NCBI GenBank assembly: GCA_013152945.1
Contig: JAADFL010000087.1
Location: forward strand, 1 to 64,000
DNA: 64,000 bases
Reading direction: 5' to 3'
Source: Deltaproteobacteria bacterium
GTDB taxonomy: Bacteria > Myxococcota_A > JAADFL01
Made by a program: the position numbers and the translations under genes. The notes under the pieces were generated by a model that was given only the letters and a program-made list of their open reading frames with translations, made no database searches and was not told the origin of the DNA. The first letter of the stretch is position 1; the number at the start of each line of letters is the position of its first letter. This document shows, piece by piece, positions 17,881 to 25,579 of this stretch.

Positions 17881-18073
17881 ATTCATCCCATTGCAGAATA
17901 TTATAGAATATCAGTGCATATCAATATATTATTGTTAATTTGCTATTGTTTTTATATATATTCTCATTTATTCTCCATTTTTCTTTGTTTTTGACCGGTA
18001 AAAAAGGCTAACTGTCTGGCACATCTTGTTCATGCGGGTAGAAAAACAACACTTGGCTGTTAAATAGATCTGG

Positions 18074-19105
18074 TTATCCTGCCTGTTGATGTGGTGACAC
18101 GACCGCCTTTTCGAGTGTCAGCAGCGATATCTCCGGATCTACCCGAAACCTAACCAGTGGCTCGACCATTCCAATGCCGCTCGTAATGTGCAACCACGTA
18201 TGCTTTTCCCTTATCAGTCCATGACATCTACGTTTTCCGGCAATCGACGGAACCATGGGTGGTCCCAGAACCGGCAGGGAAATCTGGCCGCCGTGGGTGT
18301 GCCCGGACAATACGAGCAAAGGTTTGTTTTCCACGGTCTCAAGCATGTCCACTATATCAGGGTTGTGCGACAGCAAAATGTAAGGAGAGCCTTTTGGAAC
18401 ACATCCAAGCGCCTTTTGAATATCCGCATCTCCCTCCCAAAGGTCATCGATTCCAACGATGTAAAGTCGGGATCCGTTTATCTTTACACCAACGGATTCA
18501 TTTATAAGCAATTTTATGCCAGCCTGTTTTAGAACCCGGGGTAGTCTCGAACAAAGAGGATCAACCTGGAGATCGTGATTGCCGAGAACTGCGTATGTAT
18601 CGATGCGTTTCGCGATTTTCGACAAGACTTGTCCCAGCTCCTGGATTGGTTCCATGTCGCGATGCAACATGTCGCCGGTTATGGCTATGAATCCAGGTGA
18701 AAGGCTCATGGTCCTGGTGATTGCTTGTTGAAGGAAGCCCGGACCGAGTTCCCGGCAATAGTGAATATCACTCAAATGGACCAACCTGGTCTTATCCAGG
18801 GTTGATGGAAGCCCCGGAATAGGTACGCTGACTTGCACGACCCTCGGCAACTTCGGCGGGAACAGTTTTTTAAAGCCCGGAAAATCGAAAAGCCGTAAAG
18901 CCCCATTCACCAGCATTCGCATGATGGGTCGCATCAATGTGCGGGCAATATGTCCATCATCATCTCCGGGTGAATTGCTCAATGGGTCGAAAGGTTCCCT
19001 TGGCGGATAGCGACGAATATTGTCGATGCGGATCAACGTAGTTCCAAGGTCGAGGTTGATTCGTTCATCACCAGGGTTTGGGCAAATCCTTGGCCGACAC
19101 GGCAT
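18074..19105 (-). CDS. Metallophosphoesterase (YkuE/LpxG-like)
   Basis: The calcineurin-like phosphoesterase motifs are all present in order: HLSDIHY, ITGDML, VLGNHD, SHNPD and LSGHTHGG. The spacing fits the YkuE-like branch whose members act on membrane-bound or lipid phosphodiesters, including UDP-diacylglucosamine hydrolases. The N-terminus is uncertain: the open frame reaches 19156, conserved sequence starts near the PRVVQVSVP stretch, and no start has a clear ribosome site. I chose ATG 19105, which overlaps the preceding gene by 38 bases; a TTG at 19036 is an alternative. It is probably co-transcribed with the upstream PhnD-like gene. Confidence 0.8.
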   Translation of the reverse strand: MPCRPRICPNPGDERINLDLGTTLIRIDNIRRYPPREPFDPLSNSPGDDDGHIARTLMRPIMRMLVNGALRLFDFPGFKKLFPPKLPRVVQVSVPIPGLPSTLDKTRLVHLSDIHYCRELGPGFLQQAITRTMSLSPGFIAITGDMLHRDMEPIQELGQVLSKIAKRIDTYAVLGNHDLQVDPLCSRLPRVLKQAGIKLLINESVGVKINGSRLYIVGIDDLWEGDADIQKALGCVPKGSPYILLSHNPDIVDMLETVENKPLLVLSGHTHGGQISLPVLGPPMVPSIAGKRRCHGLIREKHTWLHITSGIGMVEPLVRFRVDPEISLLTLEKAVVSPHQQAG

Positions 19106-19868
19106 CGAGCCTGTCAAAACCGAAATTTTTGCATATCTTTTTGCCTTTTTCATCATCGCATAATTGGAGCAGAGCTTTGAGCATAGCAGCTTCGTCTTTC
19201 ACAGAATCCCTGTTTTCAAACCCCACGAAAACCGGGTTGGGAACAGGTAGTGTCTTTGCTATAACCGATAACTCGGCAGGCAGCTTGATATCGCCGAGGC
19301 TGTCATAGGCCCGCTCATTGATTACTACTGCATCGATTTTCCCCCGGGCTGCCTTCCTGATGAATCTCAATGTCCTGGTAGTGGACTTGATCTTGAAATC
19401 CCCGGACTTGAACCTGCCTTTTAATGCAAGTTTGAAAAATATTTCCGGCTCGAAAAAGATGTTGCCGGCCAGTGTTTTGCCTTTCAAGTCTTCGAGATTC
19501 GTAAAAGTGCCTTTTTTTGCCATAATATAATAGGGACTGCTCTTTTTATCGTGGACCACGATTTGTGCCAGGGGTTTCATGTGGTAAGTTTTGGCGTTTG
19601 AAAGATATATTCCTATTGAGATCATTGCGTATGCAGGTGAATGTTTCGAAAGATACCCTGCCGCCTTTTCAGGATCGGAAATGAAAACCGGGTCAAGAGC
19701 CTTGCCCCCCAGTTTGCCCTGGAGATAGCCGCAAAAACTTTTCAAGTACGGCATTGCTTCCTCTGCAGTTGCGGGCGCACCGGGCTGAAGCACTGCAAGT
19801 TCCCTCGACTGGCATGGAATCGCCAGGAACAAGATGGATACCACCAGAGCCGACTTTACCTTTTGCAT
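19068..19868 (-). CDS. PhnD-like periplasmic substrate-binding protein
   Basis: The 266-residue product has a signal peptide (MQKVKSALVVSILFLAIPC) and the phosphate/phosphonate-type binding-protein fold: ISIGIYL, IVVHDKKSSPYYIMAKKG, LEDLKGKTLAGN, TRTLRFIRKAARGKIDAVVINERAYDSL and a final VFVGFENRD...KALLQL segment. A perfect AAGGAGG site sets the start at 19868. No permease or ATPase gene is adjacent, so it may serve a distant transporter or act as a sensory or chaperone-like binding protein. Two palindromes lie about 75 to 95 bases upstream (GACACGTGTC at 19944 and CAAGATATCTTG at 19953). Confidence 0.75.
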   Translation of the reverse strand: MQKVKSALVVSILFLAIPCQSRELAVLQPGAPATAEEAMPYLKSFCGYLQGKLGGKALDPVFISDPEKAAGYLSKHSPAYAMISIGIYLSNAKTYHMKPLAQIVVHDKKSSPYYIMAKKGTFTNLEDLKGKTLAGNIFFEPEIFFKLALKGRFKSGDFKIKSTTRTLRFIRKAARGKIDAVVINERAYDSLGDIKLPAELSVIAKTLPVPNPVFVGFENRDSVKDEAAMLKALLQLCDDEKGKKICKNFGFDRLDAVSAKDLPKPW

Positions 19869-20012
19869 GAACAACCTCCTTGTATTCCTGTTGACGATAT
19901 CTTCGGAATAATGATTCATATTGGACTGGTATCCGATGAGCAAGACACGTGTCAAGATATCTTGAATAACAGGCCCCGGTTTATCTGTTGACAGTATCAA
20001 GATCTCTAGAAG

Positions 20013-20078
20013 ATCCCTCCCTCCCGATCCGTCCCTCCCTCCCGGGTTGCTCCTCCCTCCGGTTGCTCCTCCCTCCCG
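20013..20078 (-). repeat. G-quadruplex-type repeat on minus strand
   Basis: The plus strand carries irregular repeats of CCCTCCCTCCC. The minus strand therefore has GGGAGGGAGGGA followed by GGG runs with short loops, which fits the canonical G-quadruplex pattern. The block is also an imperfect tandem repeat with a TTGCTCCTCCCTCC unit. Confidence 0.6.
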
Positions 20079-20308
20079 TGGTTGGTTTTGCCGGGGTCGG
20101 ATATGGCTGTAATATCAATAGGATATAAGGAGCGAAAAATCGGGACCGTGCATGATATGAGTGGCGGCCGGGTTCTCAAGGGGCTGTTTCAGGTGAAAGA
20201 TCTGTCCTGGTACAAGGATCCAACGTGTGGATTGTTGTTTTGTTTGGGTTGAGTATGGTGCGGTTGACCGGTGTTTGTACGCTAATAGGATTTTAGCTGA
20301 TGCGAAAC

Positions 20309-20360
20309 TCCATGAAATGACGGCATATTTAAGATGCCCCGAAAATCAACCTGGGTGGGG
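20309..20360 (+). repeat. Dispersed repeat, copy B
   Basis: Inverted-orientation partner of the repeat at 10017-10068. It shares CATGAAATGAC, GCATATTT and GAAAATCAACCTGGGTGGGG with scattered substitutions. It is immediately followed by the G-rich run at 20353-20375. Confidence 0.75.
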
Positions 20361-20375
20361 TTGGGTGGGGTTGGG
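20353..20375 (+). repeat. G-quadruplex-type run on plus strand
   Basis: Five G-tracts of 3-4 bases separated by one or two T residues (unit GGGTGGGGTT) form a canonical quadruplex motif. It lies about 190 bases upstream of the molybdenum hydroxylase operon, on its coding strand. Confidence 0.6.
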
Positions 20376-20537
20376 TTTGTTGTGGAATTCAGGATTGACC
20401 GGGATCCTTGATTCGTCACCAAGTCAGGTATAGAGTAATATTCAATATTCGGGCCCCGGCCGGTTATCGTTGATCTTCAAGAGCCGTTCCGGCCAGGGAA
20501 AGCGTATAGAGCATTGGTAGAAAATGGTGATTTTAAA

Positions 20538-20571
20538 CTAAAAAATGTATGAAGCTAAAAAATGTATAAAG
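20538..20571 (+). repeat. 17-bp tandem duplication around the operon start codon
   Basis: CTAAAAAATGTATGAAG (20538-20554) is followed directly by the same 17 bases with one mismatch (20555-20571). The second copy contains the ATG of the large hydroxylase subunit; the first copy's ATG is out of frame. No good ribosome site precedes either. Confidence 0.8.
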
Positions 20572-22757
20572 TAATAGGAAGACATCACATTAGAAAGGAT
20601 GGAGCAGCCAAGGTCACTGGAAAGGCAAAGTTTACGGCTGACCTGCATTTTCCAAATTGCCTCTATGCGGCGATTCGGCATTCAGAGCACGCCCATGCCA
20701 GGATAAAAGGTATAGACATCGCACCTGCCTTGCAAATGAACGGCGTTGCCGCAGTGATCACGGGTAATGACTTTCACTCGAACAAGTGGGGTAACGTAAT
20801 ACAGGACATGCCTTTCTTGGCAAATGACAGGGTTCGTTACCTGGGTGATGCCGTGGTTGCGGTTGCAGCCGAGACATTGGAGCTGGCCCGAAACGCCGCC
20901 CAAGCGGTTAGAATCGAATACGAGCCCTTACCCGCTATTTTCGATCCGTCCGAATCACTTGCAGGTGAAGCGCCTCTGCTCGGAGTCAATGATAATACAG
21001 TGGTCCGGCACCATACGAGCACAGGTGATGTACAAAAAAGCGAGTCTGATTCCGACGAGGTTGTGGATCTCTTGTTCGAAACACCTTTCATCGAACATTC
21101 ATACCTGGAACCAGAGGCTGCATGGGCCGTCCCTGATCAAGAAAATGGCGTAACCGTCTATCTTTCGACACAACATCCGTACTCGGCAAGGAGGGCGGTG
21201 GCCCAGGCCCTGGGGCTTGACTTGAACGAGGTAACCATAATCCAGCCGCCGATTGGCGGTGGATTCGGGGGAAAGGACGACAATGCCTCCCTGGTAGCGG
21301 CCCGGGCAGCCATGCTGGCTGCAAAGACAGGCAGGCCTGTGAAACTGGTTCTGACCCGTGAAGAAAGCTTCCTTGAATCGTACAAAAGGCATCCCTACAA
21401 GATGCACTACAGGCTGGGAGCCAGGAAGGACGGTACGTTCACATTTCTGCAGGCCGAGATCATTGCAGATGCTGGTGCGTATGCCTCCATGTCGCCGTTC
21501 GTAACCTGGCGATCGGCTGTCCAGGCTGCCGGTCCATACAGGTTCGACAGTGTATGGGCCGATATGCTGGCGGTTTACACGAACAACACTTACACCGGCG
21601 CAATGCGTGGTTTCGGTTCGCCCCAGGTGTGTTTTGCAGTCGAGAGCGCGGTTGACGAACTCGCAAGCAAATTAAAAATCGATCCTGTTCGCATGAGACT
21701 GAATAACGTATACAGGCAAGGAGATGTAACACCGACCGGACAGGTACTTGGTGGACACGTGGTCTCCCTTACACAGGTCCTTGAGCGGGCCGCCCGAAAG
21801 TCAGGGTGGCCGGGACCGAATACAGGCTCGGACAGGGCGCTCGGCATTGCTTGCAGCTACCGGGGAGTGTCCCTTGGAGCAGAAGGAGCCGACCAGTGTT
21901 ATGCCGTGGTTACGGTAAGTCCGGACGGTAGTGTCGACCTTGCAGTGGGTGTTGCGGAAAACGGCCAGGGACTGAATACGGCAATGGCCCTGATTGCGGC
22001 AGAAGCCCTTGGATGCAATCTTGACCGGGTGAGGGTGCATCCTGCAGGCACCCACATGTGTCCTGACGGAGGGCCTACCGTGGCTTCCCGCGGCACCATA
22101 GCAGGAGGGAACGCGGTCCTCGATGCCGCGCTGAAAATAAGGGCTCAAATGGACAAGGCCGCCCAACGTTTCGATGCAGGCAATGCAACCTTCGAGGAAC
22201 TGGCGGGTGTATGCGACAAGATGAAAGTCGGCTTGTCCGAAGTGGGACACTGGTCTGCGCCGCCCACGTCCTGGGATGGGAAAACCGGGAAGGGGGATGC
22301 GTATTTTACTTGGGTATACGGCTGCCAGGTGGCGGATGTCCGCGTCGACGTCAGGGGCCAAAAAGTAAGGGTAGAACGCGTAACCGCAGTACACGACCTC
22401 GGTAAGGTCATCTATCCGCAGGGAGCCAAGGGCCAGGTGACGGGCGGGGTTGTCATGGGGCTCGGTTATGCATTGATGGAAGATGCTGTTCACGAACAAG
22501 GTCGATTGAAGAGTTACAATTTCGACCGCTACAAGATTCCCAGGACCACGGATGCCCCGGTAATAGATGTCGAATTTATCGAAAATCCCGACAAGGCCGG
22601 CCCGTTCGGAGCCAAATCCCTAGGTGAACCGACATGCGAAATAACCGCACCGGCCATTGCGAACGCGATTGCAAGGGCTGTCGGAGCGAGAGTAGTAAAA
22701 CTTCCGATAACCCCCGAGCGCATCAGACAGGCCATTGCGGGAGGCGACTACAAGTGA
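20562..22757 (+). CDS. Molybdenum hydroxylase large subunit (xanthine dehydrogenase family)
   Basis: This 731-residue protein is the molybdopterin-binding subunit of a xanthine/aldehyde oxidase family enzyme, which hydroxylates N-heterocycles such as purines. It starts with IGRHHIRKDGAAKVTGKAKFTADL and shows GGGFGGKDD, MRGFGSPQV, ENGQGLNTAMALIAAEAL and a late GAKSLGEPTCEITAPAI segment that should carry the catalytic Glu. No FAD subunit is encoded nearby. The neighbours ssnA and ygeY suggest a selenium-dependent molybdenum hydroxylase; selenium there would be a labile ligand, not selenocysteine, and no in-frame TGA is seen. The weak ribosome site and tandem start repeat are unusual. It overlaps the next gene by 4 bases. 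Confidence 0.88.
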   Translation: MYKVIGRHHIRKDGAAKVTGKAKFTADLHFPNCLYAAIRHSEHAHARIKGIDIAPALQMNGVAAVITGNDFHSNKWGNVIQDMPFLANDRVRYLGDAVVAVAAETLELARNAAQAVRIEYEPLPAIFDPSESLAGEAPLLGVNDNTVVRHHTSTGDVQKSESDSDEVVDLLFETPFIEHSYLEPEAAWAVPDQENGVTVYLSTQHPYSARRAVAQALGLDLNEVTIIQPPIGGGFGGKDDNASLVAARAAMLAAKTGRPVKLVLTREESFLESYKRHPYKMHYRLGARKDGTFTFLQAEIIADAGAYASMSPFVTWRSAVQAAGPYRFDSVWADMLAVYTNNTYTGAMRGFGSPQVCFAVESAVDELASKLKIDPVRMRLNNVYRQGDVTPTGQVLGGHVVSLTQVLERAARKSGWPGPNTGSDRALGIACSYRGVSLGAEGADQCYAVVTVSPDGSVDLAVGVAENGQGLNTAMALIAAEALGCNLDRVRVHPAGTHMCPDGGPTVASRGTIAGGNAVLDAALKIRAQMDKAAQRFDAGNATFEELAGVCDKMKVGLSEVGHWSAPPTSWDGKTGKGDAYFTWVYGCQVADVRVDVRGQKVRVERVTAVHDLGKVIYPQGAKGQVTGGVVMGLGYALMEDAVHEQGRLKSYNFDRYKIPRTTDAPVIDVEFIENPDKAGPFGAKSLGEPTCEITAPAIANAIARAVGARVVKLPITPERIRQAIAGGDYK

Positions 22758-23272
22758 TTCTCGATGTGAATATGACCAAGGTACAGGTGAATGATGAAGA
22801 CCTGGACAAGAGTCTCCTGTCATTCTTGAGAGAAAATCTTTTCCTGACAGGCGCCAAGGATGGTTGCGGAAGGGGACTTTGCGGCGCATGCACTGTTCTG
22901 GCCGGCACAAGGGCAGTAAGATCCTGTATCACCCCTGTGCGTAAGGTTGCGAACAAGCGAATTCTCACAATCGAGGGACTTGCGGGCGAAAAAGACATGC
23001 ACCCGCTTCAAAAGGCATTCCTGGAGCATGGCGCGGTTCAATGCGGCTTCTGCACGCCTGGAATGATCATGTCTTCACTGGCATTGCTGTTGAAAAATCC
23101 GGCTCCCGGCCCTGATGAAGTGAAAAAGGCATTGAAAGGCAACCTATGCAGGTGTACCGGTTATCAGCCGATTGTGGAATCAGTGCTGGCTGCAGCCGAA
23201 GAGATTAGGAACAAGAACATCGAAATCATAGGAGGCCGCCCGAAGGCCGGCCGGGAGACGAACCGGAGGTAA
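22754..23272 (+). CDS. Molybdenum hydroxylase 2Fe-2S subunit
   Basis: The 172-residue small subunit carries two [2Fe-2S] clusters that pass electrons from the molybdenum site. The plant-type cluster ligands are in DGCGRGLCGACTVL, with a further Cys in RSCITPV; the second cluster uses QCGFCTPGM and NLCRCTGY. The GTG start overlaps the preceding stop as GTGA and follows GGAGG at a suitable distance; ATG 22772 is an alternative. The C-terminal tail past about residue 155 is basic and not conserved. The lack of a FAD subunit means electrons must leave through another flavoprotein, possibly the dihydroorotate-dehydrogenase-like product two genes downstream. Confidence 0.9.
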   Translation: MILDVNMTKVQVNDEDLDKSLLSFLRENLFLTGAKDGCGRGLCGACTVLAGTRAVRSCITPVRKVANKRILTIEGLAGEKDMHPLQKAFLEHGAVQCGFCTPGMIMSSLALLLKNPAPGPDEVKKALKGNLCRCTGYQPIVESVLAAAEEIRNKNIEIIGGRPKAGRETNRR

Positions 23273-23275
23273 CTC

Positions 23276-24643
23276 GTGCCTGACTTCAGAACAATACGTG
23301 TCCAGGCCCTGTACGACGGGGCCGGCCGTTTCATTTCGCCTTGCGAAATTTTCATACGGGATGGAAAGCTGGAACGAATATTTTCACCAAGGGACGATTC
23401 TGTAGATGCAGAAGCCTTTCGTAGGGAATATGCCCCGGTTGCCGATCAGATCCACGAGCCCTATGGTTTCGCCCTGCCCGGACTCGTCAACTCGCATCAT
23501 CACAGCTATTCCGCGCTGGCAAGAGGTATGCCGCTCCTTGTGCCCCCTGGTGACTTGAAAACCATACTGAAAGATCTGTGGTGGAAATTCGATTCGAAAC
23601 TCGATCTGGAAGATATCTATGTTTCGGCACTGGTGACAGCGGTAGAAGCAATACATGCCGGCTGTACCCTGGTCGTCGATCACCACTCTTCTCCCTTTTC
23701 CGCAAGGGGAAGCCTGAGACAAATCGAAAATGCATTCGAAGAAACAGGCATAAAGAGCGTACTCTGCCTGGAACTCTCGGACAGGAACGGCGACCATGTC
23801 CTTGAACAGGAACTTGAAGAAAGTCTGACCTTTGCCAAGGCACATGTAAACAATCACAACATTCGCGCCATGATGGGACTGCATGCCGGTTTCACATTGT
23901 CCGACAGGACACTCAAAAAAATAGCTGCCCGGAAACCGGGTGACCTGCCGATTCACTTTCATGCAGGAGAACATCAACTGGACCTCGATGATGCAAAAAA
24001 TAAAGGATATGCCGGCCCAATCCAGAGGCTCTCGAATTTCGGCTTGTTGAATTCCAATTCTATTGCGGCTCATTGCATCCACCTTTCCGAACAGGACATG
24101 CAGGTCATGGCCGACTATGGCGTCAAGATCGCCCATTGTCCCGAATCGAACATGAACAATGGTGTAGGTTATCCTTCCATCCAGGACTTTTCCGCAGAAT
24201 CCGTTGTGCTCGGAACCGACGGAATGGGTTCGTCCATGCTCACGTCGGCCAGGGCGGCTTTTCTGCTCAGCCGGGCCGCAAGGGATGCAAGGGACCCGGA
24301 TATGGATAGCGCCGGCCTGGTTCGCGCCATGTTGCTGGACAATCCTTCATCTTTTCTGTCATCCTTGTTCGGAAGGAAAATGGGAGTAATAAAGGAGGGT
24401 GAACCCGCTGATTTCGTAATATTCGATTACAGGCCTTTCACTCCGATCAATCAGGAAAACTGGTTCGGACATGTCTTGTTTGGAATGGCACAAAATCCAA
24501 GGGCTGATTGGGTCTATTCAAACGGCAGAGCTATATTGGCGAACGGCAGGATTACTTCCGTAGACGAGGCATCGGTACTCAAGGAAGCACGTGAGCATGC
24601 GAAACGCATTTGGCCCAAGGTTTTGAAACATGGAGGAGACTGA
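23276..24643 (+). CDS. ssnA: SsnA-like amidohydrolase
   Basis: The 455-residue metal-dependent amidohydrolase resembles E. coli SsnA and the guanine/chlorohydrolase group. The metal site is formed by NSHHHSYS (H74-H76 region), the DHHSSP segment, a His in HAGEH, another in AAHCIHLS, and the Asp of LGTDGMGSSM. The stretch LKTILKDLWWKFD is close to the corresponding part of SsnA. SsnA is linked with selenium-dependent molybdenum hydroxylase loci, where an aminohydrolase of purine-like compounds is a reasonable guess. The GTG start at 23276 follows GGAGGTAACTC. Only 3 bases separate it from the preceding stop and 3 from the next start. Confidence 0.8.
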   Translation: MPDFRTIRVQALYDGAGRFISPCEIFIRDGKLERIFSPRDDSVDAEAFRREYAPVADQIHEPYGFALPGLVNSHHHSYSALARGMPLLVPPGDLKTILKDLWWKFDSKLDLEDIYVSALVTAVEAIHAGCTLVVDHHSSPFSARGSLRQIENAFEETGIKSVLCLELSDRNGDHVLEQELEESLTFAKAHVNNHNIRAMMGLHAGFTLSDRTLKKIAARKPGDLPIHFHAGEHQLDLDDAKNKGYAGPIQRLSNFGLLNSNSIAAHCIHLSEQDMQVMADYGVKIAHCPESNMNNGVGYPSIQDFSAESVVLGTDGMGSSMLTSARAAFLLSRAARDARDPDMDSAGLVRAMLLDNPSSFLSSLFGRKMGVIKEGEPADFVIFDYRPFTPINQENWFGHVLFGMAQNPRADWVYSNGRAILANGRITSVDEASVLKEAREHAKRIWPKVLKHGGD

Positions 24644-24646
24644 TAC

Positions 24647-25564
24647 ATGATTCCAAAGCTGGGAGTCGAGGTCGCCGGCCTCACGCTGAAAAATCCTTTG
24701 ATGCCCGGAAGCGGCCCTCCCGGGGATTCGTTGATGAAATTGAAAAAACTCGAGGACAACCGGGCAGGTTGCCTTGTCACAAAGACTATTTCGACTTCAG
24801 CCGCGCCAAAGACAAGGCCGGTCATGGCCTTTGAAAAAGACTTGTTTTTCAATACCGAAAAATGGTCTACAAAGAGCCTGGAAGAATGGAAAAACAACAT
24901 ACTGCCAGGCCTTTCGGAGCGACGGATACCTCTGGTCGCCTCTGTCGGATATACGCCAAAGGACTTGTCAATAGTGATCCCCGAACTGGACGGCATGGTG
25001 GATGCCTTCGAGATATCTACGCATTACGTGGGAAGCGATGCCTCTTCATTGCTCGATGCAGTGAGACTTGCTTCAACACTGACCGACCATCCCGTGTTTG
25101 TGAAGCTTTCGGCCCATTCCACCGACATCGTAGCATCCGCATTGGCCGCGGAAAAGGGCGGGGCCTCTGCCATAACCGCCATCAATTCGGTCGGCCCAGT
25201 AATCTCCGTAGACGTTGCCAAGGGTGCCAGTAGACTGGGAACCGATTCTCCCTATGCATGGCTCTCGGGCCCGGCAATCAAACCGATTGCGATGAGGGCG
25301 GTCTACGACATTTCCAAGGCAGTGGACATTCCGGTCGTTGCATGCGGCGGAATAACCAATGCATCGGATATTCTGGAATTCTTCATGTCCGGCGCATCTG
25401 CGGTACAAATGTGCACAGCCTTGATCCGGAACGGTCCAAAACACATTTCCAGGGTTTTAAAAGACTTGAGTAACTTGCTCCATGAACATGGTATCGAAAG
25501 ACTCGACGATATCAGGGGGACCTTGATTCCGAGGTACAAAGGCGCGCGGGACGCGCCAAGTTGA
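24647..25564 (+). CDS. Dihydroorotate-dehydrogenase-like flavoprotein
   Basis: The 305-residue TIM-barrel protein shares the flavin-binding frame of class 1 dihydroorotate dehydrogenases and of the PreA part of dihydropyrimidine dehydrogenase: LTLKNPLMPGSG, LVTKTIS, VFVKLSAH, AITAINSVG, IKPIAMRAVYDISKAVDIPVVACGGI and SGASAVQMCTALI. The active-site loop usually reading NxSCPN is instead EISTHYVGSDASSL, with no catalytic Cys/Ser in the family position, so true dihydroorotate oxidation is doubtful. It lies between ssnA and ygeY, where other loci carry YgfK, which also has a related N-terminal barrel. I infer a redox role for the hydroxylase or its product. Confidence 0.75.
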   Translation: MIPKLGVEVAGLTLKNPLMPGSGPPGDSLMKLKKLEDNRAGCLVTKTISTSAAPKTRPVMAFEKDLFFNTEKWSTKSLEEWKNNILPGLSERRIPLVASVGYTPKDLSIVIPELDGMVDAFEISTHYVGSDASSLLDAVRLASTLTDHPVFVKLSAHSTDIVASALAAEKGGASAITAINSVGPVISVDVAKGASRLGTDSPYAWLSGPAIKPIAMRAVYDISKAVDIPVVACGGITNASDILEFFMSGASAVQMCTALIRNGPKHISRVLKDLSNLLHEHGIERLDDIRGTLIPRYKGARDAPS

Positions 25565-25579
25565 AAAAAGGATGAAATT

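Larger units (their letters stand above)
19869..20561. other. 693-bp intergenic region with low-complexity repeats
   Basis: This spacer between divergent genes contains C-rich tandem CCCTCCCT blocks (20013-20078), a dispersed repeat (20309-20360) overlapping a G-rich run, and a 17-base tandem duplication next to the xdh start. No convincing gene was seen. The two palindromes near 19944-19964 may be operators for the leftward gene. Confidence 0.6.

Noticed and set aside
21801-22499. Minus-strand frame of 232 codons opposite the hydroxylase large subunit
   Set aside because: It lies fully within a well-conserved gene and has no recognisable motifs; it is an antisense shadow.
23276-24643. Selenocysteine codon in the hydroxylase operon
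   Set aside because: No in-frame TGA interrupts any of the five genes. Selenium in this enzyme group is a labile ligand, so selenocysteine is not expected.
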